Assembly (NCBI RefSeq): GCF_004343035.1
Contig: NZ_SMCQ01000002.1
Coordinates: 124,001 to 188,000 of the forward strand
Length of the DNA stretch: 64,000 bases
Direction of reading: 5' to 3'
DNA from: Longibaculum muris
GTDB taxonomy: Bacteria; Bacillota_I; Bacilli_A; Erysipelotrichales; Coprobacillaceae
Of this stretch, positions 17,047 through 26,227 are shown one piece after another (positions within the stretch are counted from its first letter, which is position 1; each line of letters begins with the position of its first letter). The notes under the pieces were generated by a model that ran no database searches, was not told the DNA's origin, and saw only the letters and a list, made by a program, of their open reading frames with translations. The translations under genes and the position numbers were made by a program.

Positions 17047-17507
17047 CTTATTATAACATAAGCTCTTAATCAATTCATTGAACATAATTAAAATATAATT
17101 ATATTTTTATATTAAACGTCCTGAGTCGACAATAGACTTAGAGGATTACACAGATGTTTCACACTTCAAACATATTGATATATATAGTATTTATTATTTC
17201 ATGTTCTTTCTAAATTTATTGAGCACAAATTACATACAAAGAAGGTTAAAAATATATAAAGAAAGCCAAAATCTAATATTTGATTTTGTCCATTTCCTGT
17301 TTTAACTCTTCAATAATTCTATGTGTATAGACTTACTTAGTTATACTTTGAATGCAAATTGCAACAACTGCTATTTTTTGAAATATAACCCTTACTTGAT
17401 CAGCTATTTTTCTACCTACATTCATCTATTTTTGCCCCTAGTTTCATTTAGGCAATGTTTAATAAGAAAATGATAACCATTGAAAATTAATATTATTAAT
17501 AATAAAA
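17047..17507. other. Non-coding or degraded DNA upstream of the RhuM remnant
   Basis: AT-rich sequence with no intact gene. On the minus strand, around 17270-17430, short open pieces (MNVGRKIADQVRVIFQKIAV and, after a stop, RIIEELKQEMDKIKY) look like a broken protein gene, but I cannot name the family. Confidence 0.4.
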
Positions 17508-17553
17508 AGATATGGAGCCACATCCAACCTCAAGTGGCTAGAGCCCCATATCT
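17508..17553 (-). terminator. Long bulged hairpin, probable terminator
   Basis: AGATATGG and AGCCAC pair with GTGGCT and CCATATCT around a 12-nt loop with a small internal bulge. On the minus strand it is followed by TTTTT. It lies about 250 bp downstream of the AEC carrier and may end that transcript. Confidence 0.55.
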
Positions 17554-17625
17554 ATAATAGTCATTTCTTTTACAATTAAAATATACCATAGTTTATTGAG
17601 TAAATTTATTTTCTAACATCTTTCA

Positions 17626-17787
17626 TTAATAAATAAACAGATACAATGAACTCCTCATTATTGTTAAATAAAATTCTTTCATAAAGTCTCCTAAATCTAC
17701 AATTCCAGTTATTATAGCACAATACTTTAAACCTAATATAAAATCACTTTCAAATGATATTACAGAATAAAATAATACTTCCTTCAT
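17626..17787 (-). CDS. Possible 53-residue ORF in the gap downstream of the AEC carrier
   Basis: ATG at 17787 to TAA at 17626 encodes a short hydrophobic peptide (starts MKEVLFYSVISF). There is no good ribosome binding site and no recognised family. It lies between the AEC stop and the probable terminator at 17508-17553. It may be a small gene or gene debris. Confidence 0.2.
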   Translation of the reverse strand: MKEVLFYSVISFESDFILGLKYCAIITGIVDLGDFMKEFYLTIMRSSLYLFIY

Positions 17788-17807
17788 TAGAAATATTTAT
17801 AATTTTT

Positions 17808-18737
17808 TTATGCGACAAATAAAACCAAAACTGTATAGACAATTAATGTCACAATCATATAAAGTGATATGAAAGCTGATGAAAAAAAAGCATCTTCCTC
17901 ACTTTTATAAAGTGGTGAAATGACTGGTGCAAGACCAAAACCAGTTGGACACATAAAATACAAGATAACTGCAATCATAAAGATTTTATCAGCCATCAAA
18001 TATGGGAATAAAATAAAGAATCCTATAATGACAATGATATAATAAACAATACGAACACTCATTAATTTAAGAATAGGTTGAATTGTTTCTTTATCAACCT
18101 TTAAATCATATCCTAATATAAAGAGGATCATTCCAATAATTGGTGCAGTAACTTGTGAAATTGTCCCTGTATAGACTTCAAATAAAGATGTTGTCTGTAA
18201 ATATTGATACCCACCTAATAAATTCAATCCTAATCCTAAAATAACAGCAATCACAAAAGAGTTTGAAAAAATCTTTTTCAATAATTCCTTATGTGTCGTA
18301 TCTGTTGCTGCACTTTTTGCAATCAAAACAGGTAAAACAATAAAACAAATCATTGTTCCTGCAATATCAAAAATAACAGTATTGCTAGAAGTTCCTACAA
18401 TTGATAAATAAAGTGGTAAAGCTACATTTCCACCTTCCACTGTCGTTAAAAGATAATGAGAAAAATGCCCATATTTCTTTCCAGTAAAAGGAATCAAAAG
18501 TTTCCCCACTATCATTGCAACAACAAAAGCAATAAAGACATATCCAACAATAAAAATATGTTCTGTTTCAATTGATGCTGTTAACATCAAATTAAAAATC
18601 ATAATCGGAAATAAAACCTGAAACACAATGGCATTAGCCCCATCTTTTTGTGTGGGTGTAATCCATCCTTTTAATCTTGAAATAAAACCTAATGCCAGCA
18701 TAAAGAATACTGGAAATAATGTTGTAAGTGCAACCAT
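17808..18737 (-). CDS. AEC-family (auxin efflux carrier type) transporter
   Basis: 309 residues, about ten membrane helices in two halves. Bacterial AEC members carry malate, other organic acids or unknown anions; the substrate is not evident. Family cues are PVFFMLALGF at the start, GGNVALPLYLSIVG near residue 105 and CPTGFGLAPV near residue 265. It is alone in its transcript, and its promoter has the composite element shared with the alcohol dehydrogenase and amidase operons, so it probably moves a substrate or product of that pathway. Confidence 0.9.
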   Translation of the reverse strand: MVALTTLFPVFFMLALGFISRLKGWITPTQKDGANAIVFQVLFPIMIFNLMLTASIETEHIFIVGYVFIAFVVAMIVGKLLIPFTGKKYGHFSHYLLTTVEGGNVALPLYLSIVGTSSNTVIFDIAGTMICFIVLPVLIAKSAATDTTHKELLKKIFSNSFVIAVILGLGLNLLGGYQYLQTTSLFEVYTGTISQVTAPIIGMILFILGYDLKVDKETIQPILKLMSVRIVYYIIVIIGFFILFPYLMADKIFMIAVILYFMCPTGFGLAPVISPLYKSEEDAFFSSAFISLYMIVTLIVYTVLVLFVA

Positions 18738-18772
18738 AAGATACGCTCCTTTATTTTCTTTTTACACTTCAC

Positions 18773-18839
18773 ATTATATTGATTCCCTTGACTATTGCAA
18801 ATACTTATAATTCATACTCTCCTATAGCCAAAAAGCATA
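18773..18839 (-). promoter_or_regulatory. Composite LysR-type element and promoter of the AEC gene
   Basis: On the minus strand TATGCTTT starts at 18839 and TATAAGTATTTGCAAT at 18809, exactly 30 bp apart. TTGCAA within the second box serves as -35; TATAAT follows at 18773-18778 after 16 bp. The box matches TATAGGTATTTGATAT at 13 of 16 positions. Confidence 0.6.
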
Positions 18840-18846
18840 TCAATTT

Positions 18847-19392
18847 TTATTTCAAATGACAACCCATAAAATAAGCTTCTTTTAAATAGTGTTCATCAAT
18901 AATAGAGTTCCCTTCTTCCTTATCACATCCACCAGCCAGCACCATACCTTTGTCATGCCAACCAAGGGCTCTTATAAAAAAACGATAAAAAGAAACAGCC
19001 TGTTCAAAAGCATAAAAACCTTTACTCCCAGAAGTCATGAATAAAAATGTATCTTTTTGTGGATATTCATCATTTGTCGAAATCGCATATAAACGATTAA
19101 TAAAACTTTTCAGTCTTGCTGAAATACTCCAGAAATATAATGGAGAAGCCAAGACAAGAGTATCAACTGCTTCAAATAATTCATATATATCCTGCATTTG
19201 ATCTTGAATAATACAATGATGTCCATTCTTTTGACACGCCCCGCATCCTCTACATCCCTGGATATGACCATTTAAATTGACTTTTTTAACATGATGTCCT
19301 GATTCAGTTGCCCCTTTGATAAAAGACTCAACCAATGTATCCGTATTTCCATTTCTATTCCCACTACCAACAACAACCAATATATTTTTCAT
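18847..19392 (-). CDS. Flavodoxin-fold NADPH-dependent FMN reductase-like protein
   Basis: 181 residues. The FMN phosphate loop is GSGNRNGNTDTL; RGCGACQKNGHHC is a Cys cluster typical of iron-sulfur flavoprotein or quinone reductase relatives; ASPLYFWSISARLKSFINRL binds the isoalloxazine ring in this family. It probably transfers electrons from NAD(P)H to quinones, nitro compounds or another acceptor. It follows the LysE-type exporter by about 75 bp, with a hairpin between them. Confidence 0.88.
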   Translation of the reverse strand: MKNILVVVGSGNRNGNTDTLVESFIKGATESGHHVKKVNLNGHIQGCRGCGACQKNGHHCIIQDQMQDIYELFEAVDTLVLASPLYFWSISARLKSFINRLYAISTNDEYPQKDTFLFMTSGSKGFYAFEQAVSFYRFFIRALGWHDKGMVLAGGCDKEEGNSIIDEHYLKEAYFMGCHLK

Positions 19393-19468
19393 ATATTTTC
19401 TTCTCCTTTCGATTTATCTATTTAATTTACTTCAAACATATCATTTACAAATAACTAGCTGCTATTCA

Positions 19469-20074
19469 TTATGACAATGAATAGCCAGCAATAGTGACAC
19501 CTAGTACAATAATTAAAATACCAAAAAATGTATTGATACGTTTATATAATGAATACGACAACAATTTTCCACTCCATTTCACAAACGCTGACAAGGCAAT
19601 CCACCAAAAAGATGTTCCTACAAAAATCCCAATCACTAACAAAACTTTATGAATAACGTGAGCATTTCCACTAACTCCAAGGGTTGAAAATATAACCATA
19701 TAAGAAAGAATGGTTGCTGGATTCGTAAGAGTCATCATAAATGATGATAAGAATGAAGATGTCATTGATATTCTCGTATTGAAAGATAAACTCTGATTAT
19801 CTTTTTTCATGATTCCTATGCCAATACATACAATCATCATGCAACCTAAAATACAAATAATCTGCTGATACTGTAAAAGAAAATCAGAAACAAGTGTAAT
19901 TCCAAAGACACTCAATGAGGCATAAACAACATCGGCAAATGAAGAGCCTAACCCTGAAATAACACCCGCCCAAAAACCTTTTGTTAAAGTTCTTTGAAGT
20001 GTTAATACACCAACAACACCTACTGGAATTCCAAACATAATTCCTATAAAAATCCCTTTTAATAAATAGTTCAA
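19469..20074 (-). CDS. LysE/RhtB-family exporter
   Basis: About 201 residues with six membrane helices: the N-terminal GIPVGVVGVLTLQRTLTKGF and the central LTNPATILSYMVIFSTLG are typical of LysE/RhtB amino-acid exporters. A TTG at 20074, 10 nt after AGGAGG, is the best start; an upstream ATG in the same frame (20125) would put that ribosome binding site inside the gene. The substrate is unknown. Confidence 0.82.
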   Translation of the reverse strand: MNYLLKGIFIGIMFGIPVGVVGVLTLQRTLTKGFWAGVISGLGSSFADVVYASLSVFGITLVSDFLLQYQQIICILGCMMIVCIGIGIMKKDNQSLSFNTRISMTSSFLSSFMMTLTNPATILSYMVIFSTLGVSGNAHVIHKVLLVIGIFVGTSFWWIALSAFVKWSGKLLSYSLYKRINTFFGILIIVLGVTIAGYSLS

Positions 20075-20104
20075 TCTTATCAAACCTCCTATTGAATGAA
20101 AAAC

Positions 20105-20123
20105 GCACTCAACAACGGAGTGC
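20105..20123 (-). terminator. Terminator of the alcohol dehydrogenase gene
   Basis: GCACTC/GAGTGC stem with T residues following on the minus strand, between the alcohol dehydrogenase stop and the LysE start. Confidence 0.75.
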
Positions 20124-20133
20124 ATTTTAAGTC

Positions 20134-21300
20134 TTAAAGACTGTCTTTAAAGATTTGGATAATTTCATCACGTTCAAGAACTTTATAACCACCATTCATA
20201 ATAAGTGTTGAATCAGCAAGTCCTTCAATCATATTTTCATTGACACCAAGATCTGTTATATTCATGACCAATCCTAATTCTTTCATCCAGTTTTCCATTG
20301 CTGATAAACCTTCTAAAGCAATGTCCTCTTTTGTTTTTCCGTTTGGATTAATATCCCAGACATGAGTCGCAAAGCGAACAAATTTGTCTAAGCCATAAGG
20401 CATAATATATCTATAATAAGCCAACGAAACAGCTGATAATGTCATGCCATGTGTTGCATCTGTATAAGCCCCTACAGCCTGCCCTAACATATGAACCATC
20501 CAATCCGTTGTTTTTCCTTTAGCAACCAACGTATTTAATGCCCATGTAGCAGTCCACATAATATTGCTTCTCGCTTCATAATCATTTGGATTCTTCATGG
20601 CAATACGACTAGAATGAATCAAAGATTTCATCAATCCTTCACTGATATAATCACTTGTATTGTCATCAGTTCCTGAAAAATATTGTTCACAAATGTGATT
20701 CATAATATCATAGAACCCTGCCACCATTTGATAATGAGGTAAAGTCAATGTATATTGAGGATTTAAGATAGAGAACTTAGGCATCACTTCTTCACCAAAA
20801 ACATGTCCAATTTTTAATTTTGTTTCATGATTTGTAATAACCGCTCCACCATTCATTTCAGAACCCGTACCTACCATTGTTAAGATACAACCAACAGGAA
20901 CAATTTTGCATGTTGGTTCTTCACCCTGAAGATAATACTTTTGCCATGGATCTTCATCACAATGAACAGAAACTGAAACAGCTTTCGCATAATCACAAAC
21001 TGATCCACCACCTACAGCTAAAATAAAATCAATTTCATTATCTCTGGCAATGTTAACTCCTTCATATAATTTTTCAAGAGTAGGATTAGGCATAACACCA
21101 GATACTTCTGCAATTTCTTTATGACTTTCATTTAAGATTTGAATCACTTCATCATAGATTCCATTTTTCTTAATAGAACCTCCACCATAAACCAATAAAA
21201 CTCTTGATCCATAGTTCTTTAATTCATCCCTTAAATATTTTAATGATTCATCCCCAAAATATAATTTTGTTGGATTACAATATTCAAAATTTCCTAACAT
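20134..21300 (-). CDS. Iron-containing alcohol dehydrogenase (BDH-like)
   Basis: 388 residues of the group III alcohol dehydrogenase family, reducing aldehydes or oxidising alcohols with NAD(P)H. Nucleotide-binding GGGS motifs occur in VYGGGSIKKNG and AVGGGSVCDYAKA; metal ligands are expected in the second half, with His in FYDIMNHICEQYF, HMLGQAVGAY and DATHGMTLSAV. Length and motifs are those of NADPH butanol-dehydrogenase-like enzymes. The ATG follows GGAGG. Its promoter shows the shared composite element, so it is probably co-regulated with the amidase operon upstream. Confidence 0.92.
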   Translation of the reverse strand: MLGNFEYCNPTKLYFGDESLKYLRDELKNYGSRVLLVYGGGSIKKNGIYDEVIQILNESHKEIAEVSGVMPNPTLEKLYEGVNIARDNEIDFILAVGGGSVCDYAKAVSVSVHCDEDPWQKYYLQGEEPTCKIVPVGCILTMVGTGSEMNGGAVITNHETKLKIGHVFGEEVMPKFSILNPQYTLTLPHYQMVAGFYDIMNHICEQYFSGTDDNTSDYISEGLMKSLIHSSRIAMKNPNDYEARSNIMWTATWALNTLVAKGKTTDWMVHMLGQAVGAYTDATHGMTLSAVSLAYYRYIMPYGLDKFVRFATHVWDINPNGKTKEDIALEGLSAMENWMKELGLVMNITDLGVNENMIEGLADSTLIMNGGYKVLERDEIIQIFKDSL

Positions 21301-21326
21301 ATATATTCCTCCATTTCTATACTTCT

Positions 21327-21394
21327 ATTTTAATACTCAACACATAAAATAACAAATATCTATATCAAATACAAAGGCATAGCTATTAGGCATA
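21327..21394 (-). promoter_or_regulatory. Composite LysR-type element and promoter of the alcohol dehydrogenase
   Basis: On the minus strand TATGCCTA starts at 21394 and TATAGATATTTGTTAT at 21364 (30 bp). TTGTTA is the -35 and TAAAAT (21327-21332) the -10, with a 17-bp spacer. Confidence 0.65.
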
Positions 21395-21397
21395 TGA

Positions 21398-22501
21398 TTA
21401 TTCTATATCCTCCCACCATTTTTCTTGGAATTGTTGGATATTGTCATAATCAACGATTTCACCAATACGTGGTGTTGCAACATTCATATTTTCTTTTTGA
21501 GCCAATGCTGTCATTTGTCTGATAGGATCATCCCACGCATGATATGAGAGTGAAAATGTACCCCAGTGAACAGGAACAATCCATTTTGCCTGTAAATCTT
21601 TCATGGCTTGAATACCTTGTTCTGGTAAAAGATGAATTGCTTCCCATGACTTATCATATTGGCCATCTTCTAATATCACAAAGTCCATAGCACCAAATTT
21701 TTCATATATTTCCTTAAAATGTTCACCATATCCTGTATCACCAGTATAATAGGCTTTATATTTTTCATTTTGAAAAACATAACCACTCCATAATGTTGTG
21801 TTCGTTTGCCATGGCAAACGTCCAGTATAATGACGTCCTGGTGTTGATGTGATTGTTAAACCACCAATTTTAACTTCATCCCACCATGCCATACTATGTA
21901 TTTTATTCTCATCAACACCAAAGCGGATTAAGTGTTTTTCAACTCCTAGAGGAACACAATATGATTTCACCTTGTCATCTATATCTTTAATAGTCCCATA
22001 ATCTAAATGATCATAATGATCATGAGAGATTACAAGAACATCAATGACTGGTAAATTTTCCTTGGATATTGGTAAATCAGAGAATCTCTTTGCTCCAAAC
22101 CCTTGCATCGGAGATGCATATTCACTGAATGCGGGATCAATCAAAATATTCAATCCTTGCATTTGCAACATTGATGAAGAATGTCCAAACCATACCCATT
22201 TTAAATCATCATCTGATGTATTAGGAATACTATCTAATTGATGAATTGGTATTTTATCTTTTGGGACAGTTTGTTCGTGATCACTAAATTCACTTTTACT
22301 TTCATTCATGACTGATATTTCAGGATTACCATGGAAAGTCCCATCATAAAATAGTTCTGTTTTTTCACTATATAACTTTTTATCATTATCATTAATTCCC
22401 TGCCCAAATGGTTGCCATAATTTCATAAATAAAACTGCAATAACAACTATAACAAAGATAATAATCAAAATGGTCTTAGCGATTTTTTTTAAAAGTATCA
22501 T
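21398..22501 (-). CDS. Membrane-anchored NAPE-PLD-like metallo-beta-lactamase-fold hydrolase
   Basis: 367 residues: an N-terminal membrane helix (6-27), then a metallo-hydrolase of the class that includes N-acylphosphatidylethanolamine phospholipase D and RomA/UlaG. Seen directly: HSSSMLQMQGLNILIDPAFS, the metal motif VISHDHYDHLDYG, TPGRHYTGRLPWQ, AYYTGDTGYGEHF and VPVHWGTFSLSYH. The wording around the metal sites (SHDHYDHLDY, GDTGY, HWGTF) follows mammalian NAPE-PLD closely as I recall it. A phosphodiesterase or lipid substrate is plausible, not shown. It is last in the amidase operon, 17 bp after the lipoprotein gene. Confidence 0.85.
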   Translation of the reverse strand: MILLKKIAKTILIIIFVIVVIAVLFMKLWQPFGQGINDNDKKLYSEKTELFYDGTFHGNPEISVMNESKSEFSDHEQTVPKDKIPIHQLDSIPNTSDDDLKWVWFGHSSSMLQMQGLNILIDPAFSEYASPMQGFGAKRFSDLPISKENLPVIDVLVISHDHYDHLDYGTIKDIDDKVKSYCVPLGVEKHLIRFGVDENKIHSMAWWDEVKIGGLTITSTPGRHYTGRLPWQTNTTLWSGYVFQNEKYKAYYTGDTGYGEHFKEIYEKFGAMDFVILEDGQYDKSWEAIHLLPEQGIQAMKDLQAKWIVPVHWGTFSLSYHAWDDPIRQMTALAQKENMNVATPRIGEIVDYDNIQQFQEKWWEDIE

Positions 22502-22518
22502 AACATCAACCTTCCTTT

Positions 22519-23088
22519 TTATTCAGCAAAACGAATAAGAACAAGCTTATTTCCCCAACCTTCCTGGACCGGATTATTTTCAACAGCTGATCTGAGTCCC
22601 TCAGTTTCTTCAATCGTTCCAATCTTTGTATACTCACCTGGAATATGAGCATCCTGATAAAAGAGAACAACTCTATTTTCAGCCATATAATAAACTTCTC
22701 CAGCCTTTTGATAATCAACTGTTTGAGCAGAAGCGGGGATGCTATATGAACTTGGAATATCATAATACTGCATCACTTCATAATTTTCAAAATTGTCATA
22801 ATTATAAATTGGCAGATTTCGGCCATCTTCACCAATATTTCTAGCGATTGTTAAAGCAGTATCATTCTTTTCAAAATGCATAGTGAAAGTTTTTCCTTCA
22901 TTACCAAACTGAATGGTAATGTCTGGTATTTGAGATGTTGTAAAATCTTCACCAAAAGGACTTGTTGTATTCTGTGATGTAGACTGATTATCATTGATGG
23001 GCGAACGCTCTTGTTCATCATTTGAACATCCCATCATAGCAAATGATAAAATAATAACAAAACTTATTTTTAAAATTCTTTTTAACAT
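22519..23088 (-). CDS. Cyclophilin-like-fold lipoprotein, copy 1
   Basis: 189 residues: a lipobox signal peptide (FAMMGCSND, lipidated Cys near residue 21), a low-complexity linker, then a domain of about 115 residues with the cyclophilin-like pattern DITIQFGNEGKTFTMHFEKN, MQYYDIPSSY, AGEVYYMAENRVVLFYQD and YTKIGTIE. Two paralogues lie near 31 and 33 kb. The fold is known mostly from uncharacterised proteins; I infer an extracellular binding role. It sits between the ABC permease and the NAPE-PLD-like gene, with a 4-bp gap after the permease stop. Confidence 0.8.
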   Translation of the reverse strand: MLKRILKISFVIILSFAMMGCSNDEQERSPINDNQSTSQNTTSPFGEDFTTSQIPDITIQFGNEGKTFTMHFEKNDTALTIARNIGEDGRNLPIYNYDNFENYEVMQYYDIPSSYSIPASAQTVDYQKAGEVYYMAENRVVLFYQDAHIPGEYTKIGTIEETEGLRSAVENNPVQEGWGNKLVLIRFAE

Positions 23089-23092
23089 TTTA

Positions 23093-25456
23093 TTAATCTC
23101 CTTTTATTAATTGAGTTAAAGCCACTTTTTTGACTTTATAAGATGATAGATAAGCAAAGACACTAAATAGCAGTGTAATCATAAATATTGGCAAAATAGT
23201 ATTCATGAAACTTAATGAAGAGTAAAATTCACCAATTCCAAACATTGCAACAAGGCTAGATATAATACCATCAGCAAAAATCATGCTCAGTATTGTTCCA
23301 GTTATGCTTCCAGCCATAACAACCATTGTAAAACGTAATGTAAAGAATAATCTTAACTGATGTGAAGTCAAACCAATACTTTTCAATATAGCCATATTCC
23401 TTTGTTCAAAACTCAACATTTTACTTCCGGTCAAGATAATCACAATCAAGATGAATATTCCCACAACTCCATACATACCTACCATCAAAAGATTCATTGT
23501 TGACACTATACCATCAAGCCCACTCCAACTGTTTGTATGAACGGCAATATCTAATGGATAAGATTGTTGAAGTTGTTGCATTATTGTCTCATTCATAGAA
23601 TGCTCAGATAAGATGTAGTGTCGACACCATATATAAGAATCCGTTTGCCCAATCCTTTCATATCCTTGAACATTCATACCGATATTGGCCCCCATTTCAT
23701 TAGCACATTGATAAATGCCAACAATCTTATAATCAGCATTTCGTTGCTCATGAATGATATGAACATAATCGCCAATATCAACACCCAAATCACTAGCCAC
23801 ATATTCTGTCATCACAATCTCGTTATCATTTTTACTAGTTTGTCCACGAATGATATGAAATCGTGATGGATTCGTTATAATATTGGCTGTATAGTCAACT
23901 CCATTAACCAGAACATTTTGCATTGCCAACTCATAAGTTCCTTCTATTCTTGCATATGAAGAAATAAGTTCTTCTATTTCATCCATATTTGTATTTGTCA
24001 TAGGTTGAACTCCCAAGTCGTGATTAGCAACACTGAAAGCATCCATTAATCCTTCTCCATAAGGACCTATCCATGTATTTATTTTTCCTACAAGTGATAA
24101 GAAGAATGCTAATAATATGGCAATCATAAAAGTCCCAATATAACGTCTTTCTCCCGCCATTAACTGGCGTTTAGATAAATGCCAAATAAATCTTTTCTTT
24201 TCGATTGGTGTTATTTTCATTTGTAAAGGGGATAATTGTGGTTGACTTGTCTGAATCGTTTGAATTGGTGCAATATGAGCAATCTGTCTTGTTTTTAAGA
24301 TAATAAATGTGATAATGATAAGGAATATAATGAAAAATGAAATAAGACACAACCCCAAAGGAATATGAGAAGGAATAAGTAACCCTGTAGATGTAACCAT
24401 AGCTAATGATAAATATTTTGTTAAAACAATAGATATCAACAAACCAGCTATCATACCACCAATAACACTGACTCCGTATTGCATCATTTGAGAAAGTCTT
24501 AAATCTCGACTTGTAAAACCAACTGTTTTCAAAATCCCCATATCTTCTCTTTCCAGTTGTAATGCATGAGAAATATTGTAATTTAAAACAATGAGAGCAA
24601 CAATCAATAAAACCATAACAAATGCTCCTAAAAAGCCAGAAAGCATATTTTGTAGAATCATCATAAAACCATAAATAGCTTCTTGACTGTAAACAAACTC
24701 TGTCACTGTCCCAAGGGTAACCTTTTGATTGACCTCTTGACTCAAATCATTGAATGATAACTGATGGTCCGATTTTTGAAAAATATGTATCATCGCTCCA
24801 CTTGTTGCCATTTTATTAAAATCTGATGTCTCTTGTATCTCTTTTGTCAACTCATTAAATTCATGATCATTGACTAAAAAACTTTTCATATCAATCATTG
24901 AGCTGCCCATAAATGGATCTTCAAAATAACCTTTAATGATCATTTTTTTAGGTTGTGATGCTCTTTTCAAACTCAATTCTATTTAATCACCAATTTGAAA
25001 TTGATAAGAAGAGAGCAGTGCTGGTGAGACATAAATTTCACCATCATTGATTTGAACTTGATGACTAATATATTGAAATTGTTTATCTAAAAATCGATAA
25101 TCATAGTCCTTTTGATGATAGGGAATTATTTGTCCTTCGTTATCACTATGACTGTTATGAATCGCATAACCAGCATAAATAAGTGGTTGTATTTTGACAT
25201 CTTCAACATTTTCGATATCTTTTAAATCTTGAGTTATCCTATCCAACTCATTATTTTGCTGCATCCAGAGCGTCATATCGCCATATCCTAATCGTTCCAT
25301 TTCCATGGAAACATACTGAGAAGAATTAATTGATATATGGAGAGTAGTGACTAGTGATAAGGATATGACAAAGAAAAGAATAAAAATTCCTAAGAAACTT
25401 CCTTTATGTTTCATAAATCCTTTCTTAAATAATAATATGAATTTCAACTTTATCAC
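23093..25456 (-). pseudogene. FtsX-type ABC permease interrupted by an in-frame TAA
   Basis: The first ORF (to 24983) has an N-terminal helix and extracellular domain and ends SYQFQIGD-stop. Two codons later in the same frame the protein resumes as LSLKRASQPKKMIIKGYFEDP and runs 627 residues with the remaining seven or so helices, down to TQLIKGD. AAA to TAA (IGDKIELS expected) explains it. Read through, the protein would be about 787 residues, normal for a two-domain FtsX exporter. The start is GTG at 25456 or, better spaced after AGGTG, TTG at 25447. Translation could restart at TTG 24976, but the product would lack its N-terminal helix. Confidence 0.8.
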
Positions 25457-26227
25457 CTACCATTCCATTGAAGATAACCATTTTTGAATATCTGCCTCAC
25501 GTTGTTTCACATCATCCCCATCATAAGGAATCAATTGTTTTTCACCGACAATGTGACCATCTTCAATATAAAGAAGACGTGTTCCTCGCATAGCTGCACG
25601 TATATCATGAGTCACCATCAGAATACTTTGTCCAGACTGATGAACACGACTCATCAAATCAAGAACCTGTTCACTGTTTGCTTTATTTAATGCACCTGTT
25701 GGTTCATCAGCAAAGATGATTCCAGGCTGATTAATTAAAGCTCTGGCAATGGCTGCTCTTTGTGCTTCCCCTCCAGATACCTGAGAGGGCAAATGATCCT
25801 TAACATGTGAAATATGCATTTCTTCAAGTAATTGATGAGTTCGATTCTTTATATTCAAAACTGTATTTTGATGGTTTGTATAGCCTGCTGCCAGTATATT
25901 TTCATAGAGTGTTAAATAACTGACGAGGTGAGTTTGTTGAAAAACAAAGCCGAATTCTTTTGATCTTAAACTTGCCATCTGATTTTCACTCATCTTGGTA
26001 ATATTTTTATCTTTATAAAAAACCTCGCCCTCAGATATTTTATCCATACCACTTATGGCATAAAGTAAAGTTGATTTTCCAGCACCAGATGGTCCCATAA
26101 TAACTGTAAAGTCACCCTCATAAATATCAATACTGATATGATTAAGAATTTGATTATCAGTCACACCATTTATAAAATTCTTACTTACATCATTGACTCG
26201 CATTATGACTTCTTTAATCTCACTCAT
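25457..26227 (-). CDS. ABC transporter ATP-binding protein
   Basis: 256 residues: Walker A MGPSGAGKSTLL, Q-loop FGFVFQQTHL, signature QVSGGEAQRAAIARAL (Glu replaces the usual Gln), Walker B IIFADEPTGALN and switch His in MVTHDI. MacB-like, matching the adjacent FtsX permease. Its start overlaps the PaaK-like gene by 8 bp and its stop abuts the permease. The exported cargo is unknown; the operon context suggests a lipid-like or acylated molecule. Confidence 0.9.
   Translation of the reverse strand: MSEIKEVIMRVNDVSKNFINGVTDNQILNHISIDIYEGDFTVIMGPSGAGKSTLLYAISGMDKISEGEVFYKDKNITKMSENQMASLRSKEFGFVFQQTHLVSYLTLYENILAAGYTNHQNTVLNIKNRTHQLLEEMHISHVKDHLPSQVSGGEAQRAAIARALINQPGIIFADEPTGALNKANSEQVLDLMSRVHQSGQSILMVTHDIRAAMRGTRLLYIEDGHIVGEKQLIPYDGDDVKQREADIQKWLSSMEW

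Noticed and set aside
17047-17507. Insertion sequence remnant
   Set aside because: No terminal inverted repeats, target duplication or recognisable transposase motif; the short open pieces cannot be assigned.
19472-19496. Hairpin at the end of the LysE gene as a strong terminator
   Set aside because: The stem is good (CTATTCATT/AATGAATAG) but there is no T run; it could be only an attenuator, so I did not list it as a terminator.
19884-20108. Minus-strand ORF overlapping the start of the LysE gene
   Set aside because: It is a shadow in another frame of the LysE gene; composition and content do not resemble a protein.
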